Source of the DNA: an uncultured Burkholderiales bacterium
GTDB lineage: Bacteria; Pseudomonadota; Gammaproteobacteria; Burkholderiales; Burkholderiaceae
NCBI GenBank assembly: GCA_903845315.1
Contig: CAIMWY010000407.1
Coordinates: 1-14,819 of the forward strand
Direction of reading: 5' to 3'
DNA length: 14,819 bases
Shown here: piece after piece, positions 1 to 10,144 of the stretch
How the letters are laid out: every line of letters begins with the position of its first letter
Numbering within the stretch: position 1 is the first letter of the stretch
Made by a program: the position numbers and the translations under genes
Notes under the pieces: model-generated
Told to the model about the DNA's origin: nothing
What the model saw: the letters and a program-made list of their open reading frames with translations, nothing else
Database searches by the model: none

Positions 1-1
1 A

Positions 2-1501
2 ACCGCTTTGCCAGCCACCAGTGCGTGGCCTGTGGTCTACGGCTTGGGCACGGGCTTGACCTTGCTGCTGGCCTTTGGCTTGCCGCCCGTGTTGCAGCTC
101 GCCAGCGTGCCCGCCCTGCGCGTGATGCGTCGGGATGTGGGGCAACTCAAGGCCACCACAATGGCGGTGTGGGCCTTGGGGCTGTTGGGCTTTGGCGTGT
201 TGCTGGTCGCGACCAGTCGCGACCTCAAGCTCGGCCTGATGGTGGTGGGTGGCTTTGCCGCAGCCGTGCTTGTCTTTGCGGGCATGGCCTGGTTGGCCGT
301 GTGGCTGTTGCGCCGCAATGTGCGCGAAGGCAGCGCGCCACCCTGGCTGATGTTGGCTACGCGACAAATCAGCGCTCGGCCCATCTATGCCATGGTGCAG
401 GTGAGTGCTTTGGCGGTGGGCTTGCTGGCCTTGGCCTTGTTGGTGTTGCTGCGTACCGACTTGGTCAACAGCTGGCGCAATGCCACACCCGCTGATGCAC
501 CCAATCGCTTTGTCATCAACATCCAGCCCACCCAAGCTGATGCGTTTTTGCAAACATTGCGCGATGCGGGTGTGTCCAAGTTCGACTGGTACCCGATGGT
601 GCGCGGACGCTTGGTGGCCATCAACCAACAAGGCGTGATGGCCGAACACTACAAAGATGAACGTGCTCAGCGCTTGGTCGATCGCGAGTTCAACCTGTCT
701 TACAGCCCCAGTGCGCCTGCGCACAACACCATCGTGGCCGGCGCTTGGTTGCCAGAAGAGGCCGACGCCATGAGCGTGGAAGAAGGCATTGCCAAAACAC
801 TGGGCTTGAAACTGGGCGATGTGCTGCGTTTTGACATGGCGGGTGTGCTGCACGAAGCACGCATCACCTCCATCCGACGCGTCGACTGGACTTCGATGCG
901 TGCCAATTTCTTTGTCATGTATCCGGTCAGTCGCATGACCGATGTGCCCTTGACCTACATCGCAGCCTTTCGTGCCCCTGTGCCTGCAGTGATCCCCAAT
1001 GACAGCCCCCACGTGAGCTTTGACAACCAGTTGGTGCGACGCTTTCCCAATGTGACCAACGTGGACATGGGCGCTACCTTGAACCAAGTTCAGGGCGTGC
1101 TTGCCCAAGTGGTACGCGCAGTGGAGTTTTTGTTTTTGTTCACCTTGGCCGCAGGCTTGGTGGTGTTGTTTGCAGCCGTCACGGCCACGCGTGAAGAGCG
1201 CGCCCGCGAGTACGCAGTGCTGCGCGCACTGGGTGCATCCAACCACTTGCTGGCACAGGTGCAGCGCGCCGAATTGGCCGGCGTGGGTGCCTTGGCAGGG
1301 TTTTTGGCAGCCAGTGTGGCGATGGCCTTGGGCTGGGGCTTGGCGCGTTTTGCCTTCGAGTTCAATTGGAACCCAAGCCCATGGGTACCCCTTATAGGTG
1401 CGGCATCGGGTGCCATGCTTGCACTGGCTGCAGGTTGGTGGGGCTTGCGGGATGTGCTGCGTCGCCCCGTGGTGCAAACCTTGCGTCAAGCCACCCTGTG
1501 A
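2..1501 (+). CDS. FtsX/MacB-type ABC transporter permease, C-terminal part (5' end outside window)
   Basis: This is an inner-membrane permease of the FtsX/MacB superfamily, most like the large YbbP-type permeases that pair with a separate LolD/YbbA-like ATPase; the cargo is not known. The frame is open from the first bases, so the TTG at 8 is not a credible start and about 499 C-terminal residues are visible. Counting from that TTG, hydrophobic segments lie near residues 10-35, 48-67, 73-102 and 126-150. A soluble extracytoplasmic region of about 200 residues follows. Three more membrane segments near 365-393, 413-445 and 462-482 close the protein. The motif EERAREYAVLRALGAS between the last segments is the usual FtsX-domain signature. 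The fragment ends 19 bp before the haemoglobin gene. The family call is firm; the subfamily is inferred from size and topology, and the partner ATPase is not in view. Confidence 0.85.
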   Translation, partial: TALPATSAWPVVYGLGTGLTLLLAFGLPPVLQLASVPALRVMRRDVGQLKATTMAVWALGLLGFGVLLVATSRDLKLGLMVVGGFAAAVLVFAGMAWLAVWLLRRNVREGSAPPWLMLATRQISARPIYAMVQVSALAVGLLALALLVLLRTDLVNSWRNATPADAPNRFVINIQPTQADAFLQTLRDAGVSKFDWYPMVRGRLVAINQQGVMAEHYKDERAQRLVDREFNLSYSPSAPAHNTIVAGAWLPEEADAMSVEEGIAKTLGLKLGDVLRFDMAGVLHEARITSIRRVDWTSMRANFFVMYPVSRMTDVPLTYIAAFRAPVPAVIPNDSPHVSFDNQLVRRFPNVTNVDMGATLNQVQGVLAQVVRAVEFLFLFTLAAGLVVLFAAVTATREERAREYAVLRALGASNHLLAQVQRAELAGVGALAGFLAASVAMALGWGLARFAFEFNWNPSPWVPLIGAASGAMLALAAGWWGLRDVLRRPVVQTLRQATL

Positions 1502-1508
1502 GGCCGCA

Positions 1509-1514
1509 GACAAT
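1509..1514 (+). promoter_or_regulatory. Putative -10 box 6 nt upstream of the globin ATG
   Basis: GACAAT occupies 1509-1514 and is followed by six bases and then ATG at 1521. No Shine-Dalgarno sequence lies in that gap. If this is a sigma-70 -10 element, transcription would start at or next to the start codon. No convincing -35 is present at normal spacing. Confidence 0.4.
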
Positions 1515-1520
1515 ACACCC

Positions 1521-1934
1521 ATGCACACCGATGACGACGCCCCAATAGATCCGAGCAACACCCCATTCGCATGGATTGGCGGAGAAGAGCGTGTCAAAGC
1601 TTTGACCGAGCGCTTTTATGACTTGATGGATTTAGAGCCTGGCTACACCGCCTTGCGTGCAGTCCACGGCCCCGACCTGGCCAATGCACGTGAACGTTTG
1701 TTCATGTTCTTGTGCGGCTGGTTGGGCGGCCCCAATCACTACATTGAACAACACGGACACCCCCGCCTGCGCATGCGCCACATGCCCTTTGCCATTGGCA
1801 TCCTAGAGCGCGACCAATGGCTGGCGTGCATGGACCAAGCCATGGGCGAGACTGGCGTGCCCACCGACTTGCGTGAGCGCTTAAAAACCAGCTTCTTTCA
1901 GACCGCCGACTGGATGCGCAACCAGTCGGTCTGA
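1521..1934 (+). CDS. Group II truncated haemoglobin
   Basis: This 137-residue cytoplasmic haem protein belongs to the 2-on-2 (truncated) globins, which bind O2, NO or related ligands and often take part in NO or peroxide detoxification. The specific role here is inferred only from family. Visible landmarks are Tyr33 in RFYDLMD (the B10 position), the GWLGGP turn at 66-71, the HGHPRLRMRHMPF stretch with His87 as the proximal F8 histidine, and Trp100 in RDQWL matching the TrpG8 typical of group II. ATG at 1521 was chosen because it lies just after the permease stop and gives the usual family length; the open frame upstream overlaps the permease gene. It has no Shine-Dalgarno sequence but has a -10-like box 6 nt upstream. 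It converges on the minus-strand Smr gene. Confidence 0.9.
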   Translation: MHTDDDAPIDPSNTPFAWIGGEERVKALTERFYDLMDLEPGYTALRAVHGPDLANARERLFMFLCGWLGGPNHYIEQHGHPRLRMRHMPFAIGILERDQWLACMDQAMGETGVPTDLRERLKTSFFQTADWMRNQSV

Positions 1935-1946
1935 TGCGCGGTCCAG

Positions 1947-1962
1947 GCGCTTGTACCAGCGC
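1947..1962. terminator. Weak hairpin between convergent globin and Smr genes
   Basis: GCGCT (1947-1951) and AGCGC (1958-1962) can form a 5-bp stem with a 6-nt loop in the 76-bp convergent gap. There is no U-tract on either side, so it is at best a weak terminator or stop for exonucleases. Confidence 0.2.
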
Positions 1963-2010
1963 TGATAAGCGGGTGCGCCATGTGCTGTGCACCAGCGCCG
2001 TTGTGTGTGG

Positions 2011-2652
2011 TCAAGCGTTGCCAGGTGCCAGCAACACCACCAAAGCCCCCGCGCCGCCGTCTGAGGGTTTGGCCTGTACAAAGGCCAGCACCTCGTTTTT
2101 TTGCACCAACCAACGCTGCACTTTGGCTTTGAGCACTGGCTCTTTGCCGGGCGAGCCCAGACCCTTGCCATGCACCACACGCACACAGCGCCAGCCCATG
2201 CGCTTGGCGTCGCGAACGAACTGGCCCAGCGCGGTGCGCGCCTCGTCGCTGCGCAGGCCATGCAGGTCCAGCTGACCTTGCATGCTCCATTCGCCCTTGC
2301 GCAGTTTGCGGGTGATGTCGGTGCCAATGCCAGGACGTCTGAAGCTCAGTTGGTCATCCACGTCGAGCAGGGTGCTCACGTCAAACTCGTCACTCATGCT
2401 TTCCACCAAGGCGGCTTGGTCGTCCAGGTCTTGTTGCAGTGGCCGTGGGTTGGGGCGGTGCGGTTTCATGTGGACCCGCTCTTTGACTGGCAGCGGTTGC
2501 ACGGCCCCGACAGCGCGGGCAAACAGATGGCGTTCGGCCTCCGCACGTTGTTCGGCCTCACGTCGCGCCAGTTCGGCTGCCGCTGCGGCTTGTGCGGCAT
2601 CGATGACCTGTTGGCGAATGGCGCCTAAGTCTTGCAAGGATTTGGATTTCAC
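2011..2652 (-). CDS. Smr-domain protein (probable endonuclease)
   Basis: This 213-residue protein has a C-terminal Smr (small MutS-related) domain, a fold found in MutS2 and in stand-alone bacterial proteins with DNA- or RNA-nicking activity. The domain covers about residues 125-212. It shows LDLHG at 128-132, the VVHGKG motif at 159-164 and a hydrophobic C-terminal strand (ALVVLL). Residues 15-45 are rich in Ala, Glu and Arg and predicted helical; the middle is probably flexible. The start is GTG at 2652, with GTGA overlapping the TGA stop of radC by 4 bp, so translation is likely coupled to radC. No in-frame ATG suits the N-terminus as well; the first internal Met is at residue 62. The domain call is firm; the substrate is unknown. 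Confidence 0.87.
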   Translation of the reverse strand: MKSKSLQDLGAIRQQVIDAAQAAAAAELARREAEQRAEAERHLFARAVGAVQPLPVKERVHMKPHRPNPRPLQQDLDDQAALVESMSDEFDVSTLLDVDDQLSFRRPGIGTDITRKLRKGEWSMQGQLDLHGLRSDEARTALGQFVRDAKRMGWRCVRVVHGKGLGSPGKEPVLKAKVQRWLVQKNEVLAFVQAKPSDGGAGALVVLLAPGNA

Positions 2653-3338
2653 AACAAGCCCTCTTCTGCCATCGAGAGGTACTGCCCTTGGGCCACGATG
2701 ATGTGATCGCGCACGGCCACGTCCACCAAGGCCAAGGCTTCGCGCAAGGTGCGCGTGAGGTGCACGTCGGCTTGTGACGGTTTGACCGAGCCGCCGGGGT
2801 GGTTGTGCGCCAGCACCACCCCATCGGCACCGAGGGCCAAAGCAGTCTTGGCCACCTCGCGTGGATAGACCATGGTTTGCGACAGCGAGCCCCGAAACAT
2901 GGGCTGGTAAGACAACAAGCGGTTGTGCGCATCTAAAAACAACACAGCGAACACCTCGTGTTTGAGTTGGGCCAATTCAAGCTGCAGGTATTGTTTCACT
3001 GCTTGGGGTGAATTCATGACCGTGGTTTCGCGTAATTGCTGCGTCAAGGCGCGTCGGGCAATTTCCAAGATGGCCACCAACTGGGCCCGTTTGGCCGTGC
3101 CGCCCATCCCCTTGCAAGCTTTCAGGTCGGCGGCGCTGGTGTGAATCAGCCCAGCAAACCCGTTGAAGCGCTCCAACAACTCTTGCGAGAGTGCCAACAC
3201 ACTCTTGCCGGCAATGCCCGTGCGCAACAACAAAGCCAACAACTCGGTGTCCGTCAACGAGGAAGCTCCGTGGGTGAGCAATTTTTCGCGTGGACGCATC
3301 GCCACGGGCAGGTCACGCATCTGCATCGAGTCAGTCAT
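2649..3338 (-). CDS. radC: RadC family protein (JAMM/MPN domain)
   Basis: This 229-residue protein is the chromosomal RadC (UPF0758). The original link to recombinational repair is disputed and the molecular role of the family is unsettled. An N-terminal helix-hairpin-helix-like region carries GMGGTAKRA at 78-86. The C-terminal half is an MPN/JAMM metalloprotease-like domain with Glu128 (HEVF), the AHNHPGG motif giving His178 and His180, and Asp191 in PSQAD; the metal-binding set looks intact. The start is ATG at 3338 because AAGGAG lies 9 nt upstream; the frame extends 8 codons further to 3362, but that would bury the ribosome-binding site. It is the first gene of a two-gene unit with the Smr gene, and diverges from slpA with 46 bp between the start codons. 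Confidence 0.94.
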   Translation of the reverse strand: MTDSMQMRDLPVAMRPREKLLTHGASSLTDTELLALLLRTGIAGKSVLALSQELLERFNGFAGLIHTSAADLKACKGMGGTAKRAQLVAILEIARRALTQQLRETTVMNSPQAVKQYLQLELAQLKHEVFAVLFLDAHNRLLSYQPMFRGSLSQTMVYPREVAKTALALGADGVVLAHNHPGGSVKPSQADVHLTRTLREALALVDVAVRDHIIVAQGQYLSMAEEGLL

Positions 3339-3368
3339 GAAGCACATCTCCTTAAGTGGCATGGGAGG

Positions 3369-3374
3369 TTTCTA
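3369..3374 (-). promoter_or_regulatory. Possible radC -10 overlapping the slpA -10
   Basis: On the minus strand TAGAAA (3374-3369) would give a transcript start near 3362 and a short leader containing the AAGGAG site of radC. It overlaps the plus-strand TACAAT by 2 bp. No good -35 is visible. Confidence 0.25.
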
Positions 3375-3378
3375 CAAT
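3373..3378 (+). promoter_or_regulatory. Putative -10 box 6 nt upstream of the slpA ATG
   Basis: TACAAT at 3373-3378 is followed by GGGGCT and then ATG at 3385. The purine-rich GGGAGG at 3363-3368 is 16 nt from the ATG, too far for a normal ribosome-binding site. The spacing equals that at the globin and serS starts. Confidence 0.45.
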
Positions 3379-3384
3379 GGGGCT

Positions 3385-3845
3385 ATGTCTGCCCCCAACT
3401 CCCCTGACCACCCTACCATCGGCCCTGGCTCGTTTTTGACTTTGCACTACCGGCTTTCTGGACCCCAGGGCGACGTCATCAACACCTTTACCGAAAAGCC
3501 CGCCACCTTATCGCTGGGCTCTGGCGAGCTGTCCCCTGCGGTAGAGCAGCGCTTGATGGGCTTGGCCGAAGGCGCGCGTGCGACCTTTGAACTCGCGGCA
3601 GGTGAGGCCTTTGGTGAACGCAATCCTGATATGCAGCAGTGGGTCAGCAAAAGCCTGCTCAAAGAGTTTGGCGATCCGCTGGAGCAATATGCCGCGGGTG
3701 ATGTGGTGCAGTTTCCTGCGCCCACCGGCCAAGGCTCGTTTGCGGGCGCTGTGCAGCAAGTCAGCCATGACTCGGTGCTGTTTGACTTCAACCATCCTTT
3801 GGCCGGTCAGCCCGTGACCTTCGAAGTGCAAGTCATCGGCATCCT

Positions 3846-3849
<4 letters not shown>
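3385..3849 (+). CDS. slpA: FKBP-type peptidyl-prolyl isomerase, SlpA/FkpB-like
   Basis: This 154-residue cytoplasmic peptidyl-prolyl cis-trans isomerase has the SlpA/SlyD architecture: an FKBP domain with an inserted chaperone (IF) flap. The first part of the FKBP fold runs to about residue 75 (LTLHYRLSG, then [19 protein letters not shown]). The flap covers about 80-125. The family hallmark [15 protein letters not shown] is at 134-148 in the last strands. ATG at 3385 was preferred over the upstream in-frame ATG at 3361 because it gives the usual length and sits just after a -10-like box. The stop overlaps the ispH ATG (ATGA). The pairing with ispH mirrors the fkpB-ispH order of Escherichia coli. 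Confidence 0.92.
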
Positions 3850-6596
<2,747 letters not shown>

Positions 6597-6602
6597 TAGA
6601 AT
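6597..6602 (+). promoter_or_regulatory. Probable -10 box of the tRNA-Ser gene
   Basis: TAGAAT at 6597-6602 directly follows the lipoprotein TGA (6594-6596) and lies 28 bp before the mature tRNA 5' end. No strong -35 is seen; CTGCAT at 6571-6576 is a weak candidate at 20-bp spacing. Confidence 0.45.
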
Positions 6603-6630
6603 CACCGCTTCGACAATCGACACCGAATCA

Positions 6631-6720
6631 GGAGAAGTGGCAGAGTGGTCGAATGTACTTGACTCGAAATCAAGCGTAGGGGCGACCCTACCGAGGGTTC
6701 GAATCCCTCCTTCTCCGCCA
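6631..6720 (+). tRNA. tRNA-Ser(CGA)
   Basis: The 90-nt gene folds as a serine tRNA. The acceptor stem pairs GGAGAAG (6631-6637) with CTTCTCC (6710-6716), followed by G73 and an encoded CCA (6718-6720). The anticodon stem pairs CTTGA (6658-6662) with TCAAG (6670-6674) around the loop CTCGAAA, giving anticodon CGA at 6665-6667, which reads UCG. A long variable arm with TAGGG/CCCTA pairing is diagnostic of class II tRNAs. The T arm is GAGGG-TTCGAAT-CCCTC (6693-6709). The identity is certain from the anticodon and the long variable arm. Confidence 0.98.
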
Positions 6721-6734
6721 GATAACCATTTAAA

Positions 6735-6756
6735 ACGCCCCTCTTGGGGCGTATTT
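6735..6756 (+). terminator. Rho-independent terminator after tRNA-Ser
   Basis: ACGCCCC (6735-6741), a TCTT loop and GGGGCGT (6746-6752) make a 7-bp GC-rich stem, followed by a short T-rich run (ATTTGTTG). The stem ends 15 bp before the first ATG of the TonB-dependent receptor, so readthrough control of that gene is possible. Confidence 0.8.
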
Positions 6757-6766
6757 GTTGGTGAAT

Positions 6767-8833
6767 ATGTCCAAACTTCAAGTGCCCATCATGCTCAAGC
6801 GCCTGTCGACGACTGCGCTCTTGGGGCTGGCCTTGGGCAGCGTTAGCGCGCATGAGTCAAGTGTGGCAACGGCTTTGGATGAAGTCGAAGTCAAAGGCCA
6901 CTACGACAACGCGATTGGCACCAGCGATGCCGCAAGTCAGGGTGTGGTGGGTCCTGAGTTATTGCGCAATCGAGCCGCGTTGCGCCCCGCAGATGTTTTG
7001 GAATACATCCCCGGCATGGTGGTGACCCAACATTCTGGCGACGGCAAAGCCAACCAGTATTTTTTGCGCGGCATGAACCTTGACCACGGCACCGATTTCG
7101 CCACCAGCGTCAATGGCGTCCCGGTCAACATGCCCAGCCATGCGCATGGTCAAGGCTACAGCGACCTGAACTTTTTGATCCCCGAGCTGGTCAGTCGGGT
7201 CGAATATCGCAAAGGGCCTTACTTTGCGTCAGAGGGCGATTTTTCGTCAGCGGGCTCAGCGAGTTTTGTCTACCGATCCAAACTTGATCGTCCTCTTGCT
7301 GATGTCACCATCGGACAACGCGGCTACTTGCGCGCTTTGGTAGCGGGCTCGCGTGAAGTCAGCGAGGGGGTCACCTTGTTGTCGGCCTTGGAGCAGGTCA
7401 ACAACAACGGTCCGTGGTCAACGCCACAAGCCTTGCGCAAGCTCAACGCGCAGTTCATCCTCAGCAGTGGCAGTCCAAGAGAAGGTTGGTCGACCAGCTT
7501 GTCGGCTTACTCAGCAAGTTGGAATTCGACCGACCAAGTGCCGCAACGCCTGATCGATGCAGGCACTTACCAAGGACAGCCATTTGGGCGCTTTGACACA
7601 CTCGACGCCAGCGATGGTGCGAAAACCCGGCGCACCAGCTGGTCTGGCAACTGGCATCAAAGCGCTGGCCAAGAGATGACACAGCTCAATTGGTATGCCG
7701 TGTCGTACAGCCTCGACCTGTTTTCTAATTTCACCTACAGCTTGGAGCGGGCCACAGACCAATTTGCCCAAATGGATCAACGCACGGTGGTTGGCGGTAA
7801 AGCCTTTAAGTCGTGGTTCACCGATCTCGGCGACCAGCAGTCGATGCAAAACACCTTGGGTCTGCAAGTGCGGCAAGACCGCATCAAATTAGGACTGTTC
7901 GACACAACCTCTCGGCAGATTCAATCGACTGTGCGTGACGACGCTGTGAACCAAACGCTGGTGGGTGTCTATGGCGAAAACGAGGTGGGATGGAACAGTT
8001 GGTTTCGCACCGTGGCCGGCGTTCGCGCCGATCAATTCAACGCCAGAGTCAGCAGCGCTGCGCAATCTCTGAATTCGGGCACATCCAGTGGTTCAAAAAT
8101 TTCCCCCAAGTTGTCTTTGATTGCTGGGCCGTGGCAGAAAACAGAGTTTTTCTTGAACCTAGGCAAAGGCTTTCACAGCAACGACGCCCGAGGTGCCACG
8201 GGCAAAGTCGATGCCGCGCCCGCACTTGTGAGTTCGCGGGGCCAAGAGGTTGGCATCAAGTCACAACTTGTGCCTGACCTGCAAACCTCACTGGCCTTTT
8301 GGCGCTTGGACTTCGACTCAGAGTTGGTTTATGTGGGGGACACCGGAAACACTCAAGCTGGGCGCCCAAGTCGCAGAACAGGTGTTGAATGGAGTAACCA
8401 TTGGACACCTGGGGAACACCTGTTGATGGATGCAAACTTGGCTTGGACGCACCCAAGGTACTCAGACAACGACCCCATCGGCAACAACATACCCAATGCC
8501 GTGCAAAAAGTGGCCAGCCTCAACTTGGCTTTGAAAAATTTAGGGCCTTGGTCTGTCGCACTGGGTGTTCGCTATGTGGGTGCAGCACCCTTGATCGAAA
8601 ACAATGCGGTCAGATCGGCGTCGAGTGTGACGACCCATCTGCGCGTCAACCGCAAGCTGTCCAACGATGTGGATGTGTCGCTGGATGTCCTCAACCTGAC
8701 AGACCGTCACAACAACGACATCAGCTACTACTACCGATCTAGGGTGGCAGGAGAGCCATCGGCCTTGGATGGTCTCCATGTTCATCCCGCCGAACCCAGG
8801 GCGCTGAGGGTGAGTGCGCGTATGCGCTTTTAG
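6767..8833 (+). CDS. TonB-dependent outer-membrane receptor, substrate unknown
   Basis: This 688-residue protein is a TonB-dependent receptor that moves a scarce ligand across the outer membrane using TonB-ExbBD energy. A signal peptide ends near SVSA-HE (residue 28). DEVEV (39-43) may be the TonB box. The plug spans about 55-170, with LRPADVLEYIPGMVV, YFLRGMNLDHGTDF and the conserved VNMPSHAHGQGYSDLNF region. The rest is a 22-strand-type barrel closing with the aromatic terminus SARMRF. Asp and His residues cluster in the plug loop (LDHGTD, SHAHG) and near the end (HVHPAEPR). Starts at 6767 or 6791 both fit; neither has a clear ribosome-binding site, and 6791 gives a more classical signal peptide. 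No inner-membrane partner or regulator is adjacent, so the ligand cannot be inferred. Confidence 0.92.
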   Translation: MSKLQVPIMLKRLSTTALLGLALGSVSAHESSVATALDEVEVKGHYDNAIGTSDAASQGVVGPELLRNRAALRPADVLEYIPGMVVTQHSGDGKANQYFLRGMNLDHGTDFATSVNGVPVNMPSHAHGQGYSDLNFLIPELVSRVEYRKGPYFASEGDFSSAGSASFVYRSKLDRPLADVTIGQRGYLRALVAGSREVSEGVTLLSALEQVNNNGPWSTPQALRKLNAQFILSSGSPREGWSTSLSAYSASWNSTDQVPQRLIDAGTYQGQPFGRFDTLDASDGAKTRRTSWSGNWHQSAGQEMTQLNWYAVSYSLDLFSNFTYSLERATDQFAQMDQRTVVGGKAFKSWFTDLGDQQSMQNTLGLQVRQDRIKLGLFDTTSRQIQSTVRDDAVNQTLVGVYGENEVGWNSWFRTVAGVRADQFNARVSSAAQSLNSGTSSGSKISPKLSLIAGPWQKTEFFLNLGKGFHSNDARGATGKVDAAPALVSSRGQEVGIKSQLVPDLQTSLAFWRLDFDSELVYVGDTGNTQAGRPSRRTGVEWSNHWTPGEHLLMDANLAWTHPRYSDNDPIGNNIPNAVQKVASLNLALKNLGPWSVALGVRYVGAAPLIENNAVRSASSVTTHLRVNRKLSNDVDVSLDVLNLTDRHNNDISYYYRSRVAGEPSALDGLHVHPAEPRALRVSARMRF

Positions 8834-8839
8834 TCACCA

Positions 8840-8853
8840 TGCAAGGGCTTGCA
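8840..8853. terminator. Short palindrome in the convergent receptor/Bug gap
   Basis: TGCAAG-GG-CTTGCA (8840-8853) is the main symmetrical element in the 27-bp gap between two convergent stop codons. It could act on both strands, but the stem is short and no T-run follows. Confidence 0.25.
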
Positions 8854-8860
8854 CCGAAGG

Positions 8861-9826
8861 CTACTCATCTTTCATGTTGGTGGCTTTGACAACGGCCGAC
8901 TGACGCTGTCTTTCCTCATCGACAAATTTAACGAACGCAGCGCGTGTGCCACCCACTGGTTCGATACCCACATTTTTGAGGCGTTCTGCGATATCAGGCA
9001 TCTTCATCGCTGCGTCGACCGCTGCGCTCAGTTTGTCCAGGATGTCTGTAGGCGTTGCACGCGGCGCGTGGATGCCCGCCCAGTGGGCAATGCGCAAATT
9101 GCTAAAGCCTTGTTCTGTGGCGGTGCTCAGCTCGGGGTAGACCGCGATGCGTGATGTCCAAGTGTTGGCCAGCGCTTTGAGCTTGCCGCTTCTGATAAAT
9201 GGCAAGGCCACGATGCTGGCTTCCGAGGTGCCGTCGACTTGGTTGCTCAAGACTGCAGTGATGGATTCAGAGCCGCTTTTGTAAGGTATCAAGTCAAGCT
9301 TTGCACCGTAGTTGGTTTCTAAAATGCCAGACACGAAATGCGGCGTACTGCCCGTGCCTGCTGTGGCCCAATGAAAACCAGCGCCGATTTTGGAAGCCGC
9401 CACAAACTCCTTCAAATCTTTGTAGGGCGAATTTGCCGGCACCAGCACCACGGAGGGGGCTAGGCCAATCATGACCACAGGGACCAAGTCGCTGTCTTTG
9501 TAGGGCATTGATTTCTTGATCATGCTGTTGGAGATGACCCCCGCACCACTGATTAAAAATGTGTAGCCGTCAGCCGTACTTTTGGCGACCAAGTCAGCAC
9601 CCAGTGTCGTGCCGCCCCCTGGTTTGTTTTCAATGATCACGGCTTGCCCCAGCACCTTAGAGGCACCTTCGGCAGCAGCTCGCGCCATCAAGTCGTTGGC
9701 ACCACCGGCTGAAAAAGGCACCACCAGTTTGATGGGTTTGGTCGGCCAAGCCGTTTGGGCTTGCACGCTTAAGCCGATGCAAAGGCTTGACATGCAGATG
9801 AGGGTGCGAATCAGAGGGGTCTTCAT
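8861..9826 (-). CDS. Bug-family tripartite tricarboxylate transporter substrate-binding protein
   Basis: This 321-residue periplasmic binding protein belongs to the Bug/TctC family, which is strongly expanded in Burkholderiales and binds small carboxylates or related metabolites. A signal peptide covers residues 1-23, with cleavage at VQA-QT. The mature N-terminus has the family signature WPTKPIKLVVPFSAGG (27-42) with NDLMAR after it. Also typical are the ENKPGGGTTLGADLVAKS segment and the HWATAGTGSTPHF loop (153-165). ATG at 9826 is preceded by AAGGA at good spacing. No TctA/TctB membrane partners are nearby, as is common for orphan Bug genes, so the ligand is unknown. It converges on the TonB-dependent receptor gene; a functional link is not supported. 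Confidence 0.94.
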   Translation of the reverse strand: MKTPLIRTLICMSSLCIGLSVQAQTAWPTKPIKLVVPFSAGGANDLMARAAAEGASKVLGQAVIIENKPGGGTTLGADLVAKSTADGYTFLISGAGVISNSMIKKSMPYKDSDLVPVVMIGLAPSVVLVPANSPYKDLKEFVAASKIGAGFHWATAGTGSTPHFVSGILETNYGAKLDLIPYKSGSESITAVLSNQVDGTSEASIVALPFIRSGKLKALANTWTSRIAVYPELSTATEQGFSNLRIAHWAGIHAPRATPTDILDKLSAAVDAAMKMPDIAERLKNVGIEPVGGTRAAFVKFVDEERQRQSAVVKATNMKDE

Positions 9827-9875
9827 GGGTTTTTCCTTGTCATGATCTAGGGGGCTAGGGCGTGCGGCTGTTGCT

Positions 9876-10019
9876 CTATTTCAGGCTTGAAGCAAAAAGC
9901 GCAAGTTGTTCAGATGCGGCAGGTTGTCGAGTTCGAACATTTGGCGAATGAGTTGCTTTGCTTTTACTTTGCCAAGCACTCCACAGAACCCCTTGTTTGA
10001 TTGCTGAGCGACGATCCAT
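9876..10019 (-). CDS. Possible small ORF or gene remnant, 47 aa
   Basis: A minus-strand ORF starts at ATG 10019 with AAAGGA 5 nt upstream and ends at TAG 9878-9876. Its N-terminus, MDRRSAIKQG, resembles the start of a twin-arginine signal (RR followed by hydrophobic residues and Lys), but no long hydrophobic stretch follows. A second minus-strand frame in the same DNA, ending at TGA 9883-9881, reads FELDNLPHLNNLRFLLQA at its end, which looks more like a natural protein C-terminus. Having plausible N- and C-terminal pieces in different frames suggests the remains of a deleted and frameshifted gene. It could equally be chance. No family is recognised. Confidence 0.22.
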   Translation of the reverse strand: MDRRSAIKQGVLWSAWQSKSKATHSPNVRTRQPAASEQLALFASSLK

Positions 10020-10116
10020 CACGGTCCTTTAGGAAATTTTGAGTCACTCGACAAAGCGCGTCTGTGCTTCGTGGGTGGGATTTTGTTCATGCGGGAGTAT
10101 CCTGAACGAGAACGCT

Positions 10117-10144
10117 CTGTCAATGGGGCGCCTCTCTATACAAT
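10117..10144 (+). promoter_or_regulatory. Probable sigma-70 promoter of the CLC operon
   Basis: CTGTCA (10117-10122) as -35 and TACAAT (10139-10144) as -10, with a 16-bp spacer, match the consensus reasonably. Transcription would begin near 10151, leaving a leader of under 30 nt that contains AAGGGAG (10163-10169), 8 nt before the ATG. Confidence 0.5.

Noticed and set aside
2101..2628. Long plus-strand open frame opposite the Smr gene
   Set aside because: It is the antisense shadow of a gene with clear domain motifs, and its translation has the skewed composition typical of shadows.
8861..9826. Functional pairing of the TonB-dependent receptor with the Bug protein as an uptake system
   Set aside because: The genes converge rather than share an operon, and no inner-membrane permease is present; adjacency alone is not enough.
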